Assembly: GCA_030847615.1 (NCBI GenBank)
Contig: JAUMIR010000002.1
Location: 114,274,309-114,338,308 of the forward strand
Length of the DNA stretch: 64,000 nt
Direction of reading: 5' to 3'
Source of the DNA: Gambelia wislizenii
Lineage: Eukaryota > Chordata > Lepidosauria > Squamata > Crotaphytidae
Below the pieces are notes generated by a model. The model saw nothing but the letters and a program-made list of their open reading frames with translations. It had not been told where the DNA came from and did no database searches. The position numbers and the translations under genes are program-made. Below, piece after piece: positions 63,760-64,000 of the stretch (positions are counted from its first letter, which is position 1; each line of letters begins with the position of its first letter).

Positions 63760-64000
63760 CTCAGGTCTGTGAGTTGATCTGTCCTGGATGGGGCTGCACT
63801 CACCTTGAAAGAGAAGTGTGTTGCTTGGGTTGACCACCAGATCCACCTCTGTTACTGTTCACCCAGGTCGACTCCATGGCTTGGAGTGTTTGGAGCCACC
63901 CTCAACTGATCTGCTAGCCACTGCTTTTACTGGACAGGGATAACATAGCTACGGTAGTTCATACACTGGTAACTTCTCAATTAGACTACTGCAATATTTT
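63760..64000 (+). pseudogene. L2 LINE coding fragment, runs off the window
   Basis: CTGGATGGGGCTGCACTCACC followed by GGACAGGGATAACATAGC and then a frame reading IATVVHTLVTSQLDYCN. This is the characteristic segment downstream of the reverse-transcriptase core in L2 elements. Stops in the 63880-63930 part show decay. The 3' remainder lies outside the window. Confidence 0.75.

Overview
This window looks like non-genic DNA from a squamate reptile, most likely a lizard. The evidence is the repeat mix. CR1, L1, L2 and Bov-B LINEs sit beside tRNA- and 5S-rRNA-derived SINEs with Bov-B-like tails, hAT and pogo/Tigger-like MITEs, a mariner and Helitron-like elements. I found no convincing host protein-coding exon. 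Every long reading frame belongs to a transposable element or to a tandem repeat with no stop codons. All identifications come from reading the sequence; nothing was searched against a database.

Layout. 1-7 kb: a tRNA-type SINE, a 758-bp hAT element with a perfect 8-bp target-site duplication (TSD), smaller MITEs and a 5S-derived SINE. 7.1-12.8 kb: a CR1 3' region split by a pogo-like element (TA duplication) whose interior is a 59-unit array of a 74-bp, GC-rich minisatellite. 13-24 kb: a decayed Bov-B LINE, a second 5S-SINE, CR1 3' ends, and a minus-strand L1 broken by later insertions. 26-28 kb: one LTR-like segment. 28.5-32.5 kb: an apparently full-length LINE with an open >1,050-codon frame and a perfect 11-bp TSD. 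34-38 kb: hAT MITEs, one inserted in the target copy of another, a foldback MITE and a Helitron-like element. 40.2-41.5 kb: a complete-length but broken mariner. 42-64 kb: hAT MITEs, CR1 fragments, several unclassified repeat families, a 373-bp foldback, a second Helitron-like element, a 2.6-kb hAT element acting as a nest for five others, and an L2 fragment running off the right edge.

How the parts relate. The Bov-B 3' end at about 16.35 kb matches the tails of several SINEs, as expected of a LINE/SINE donor-parasite pair. The LINE at 28.5 kb has three further copies here: two 5'-truncated and one with an internal deletion. Four non-repetitive stretches (about 16.8, 33.4, 49.6 and 57.7 kb) have the texture of conserved non-coding elements, but this cannot be tested without alignment.

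The most unusual object is the CR1 > pogo-like element > 74-bp array nest. Each unit carries a 13-bp perfect hairpin and a G-quadruplex motif and lacks stops in all six frames. The insertion is 4,806 bp (3 x 1,602), so one frame reads straight through both CR1 halves.
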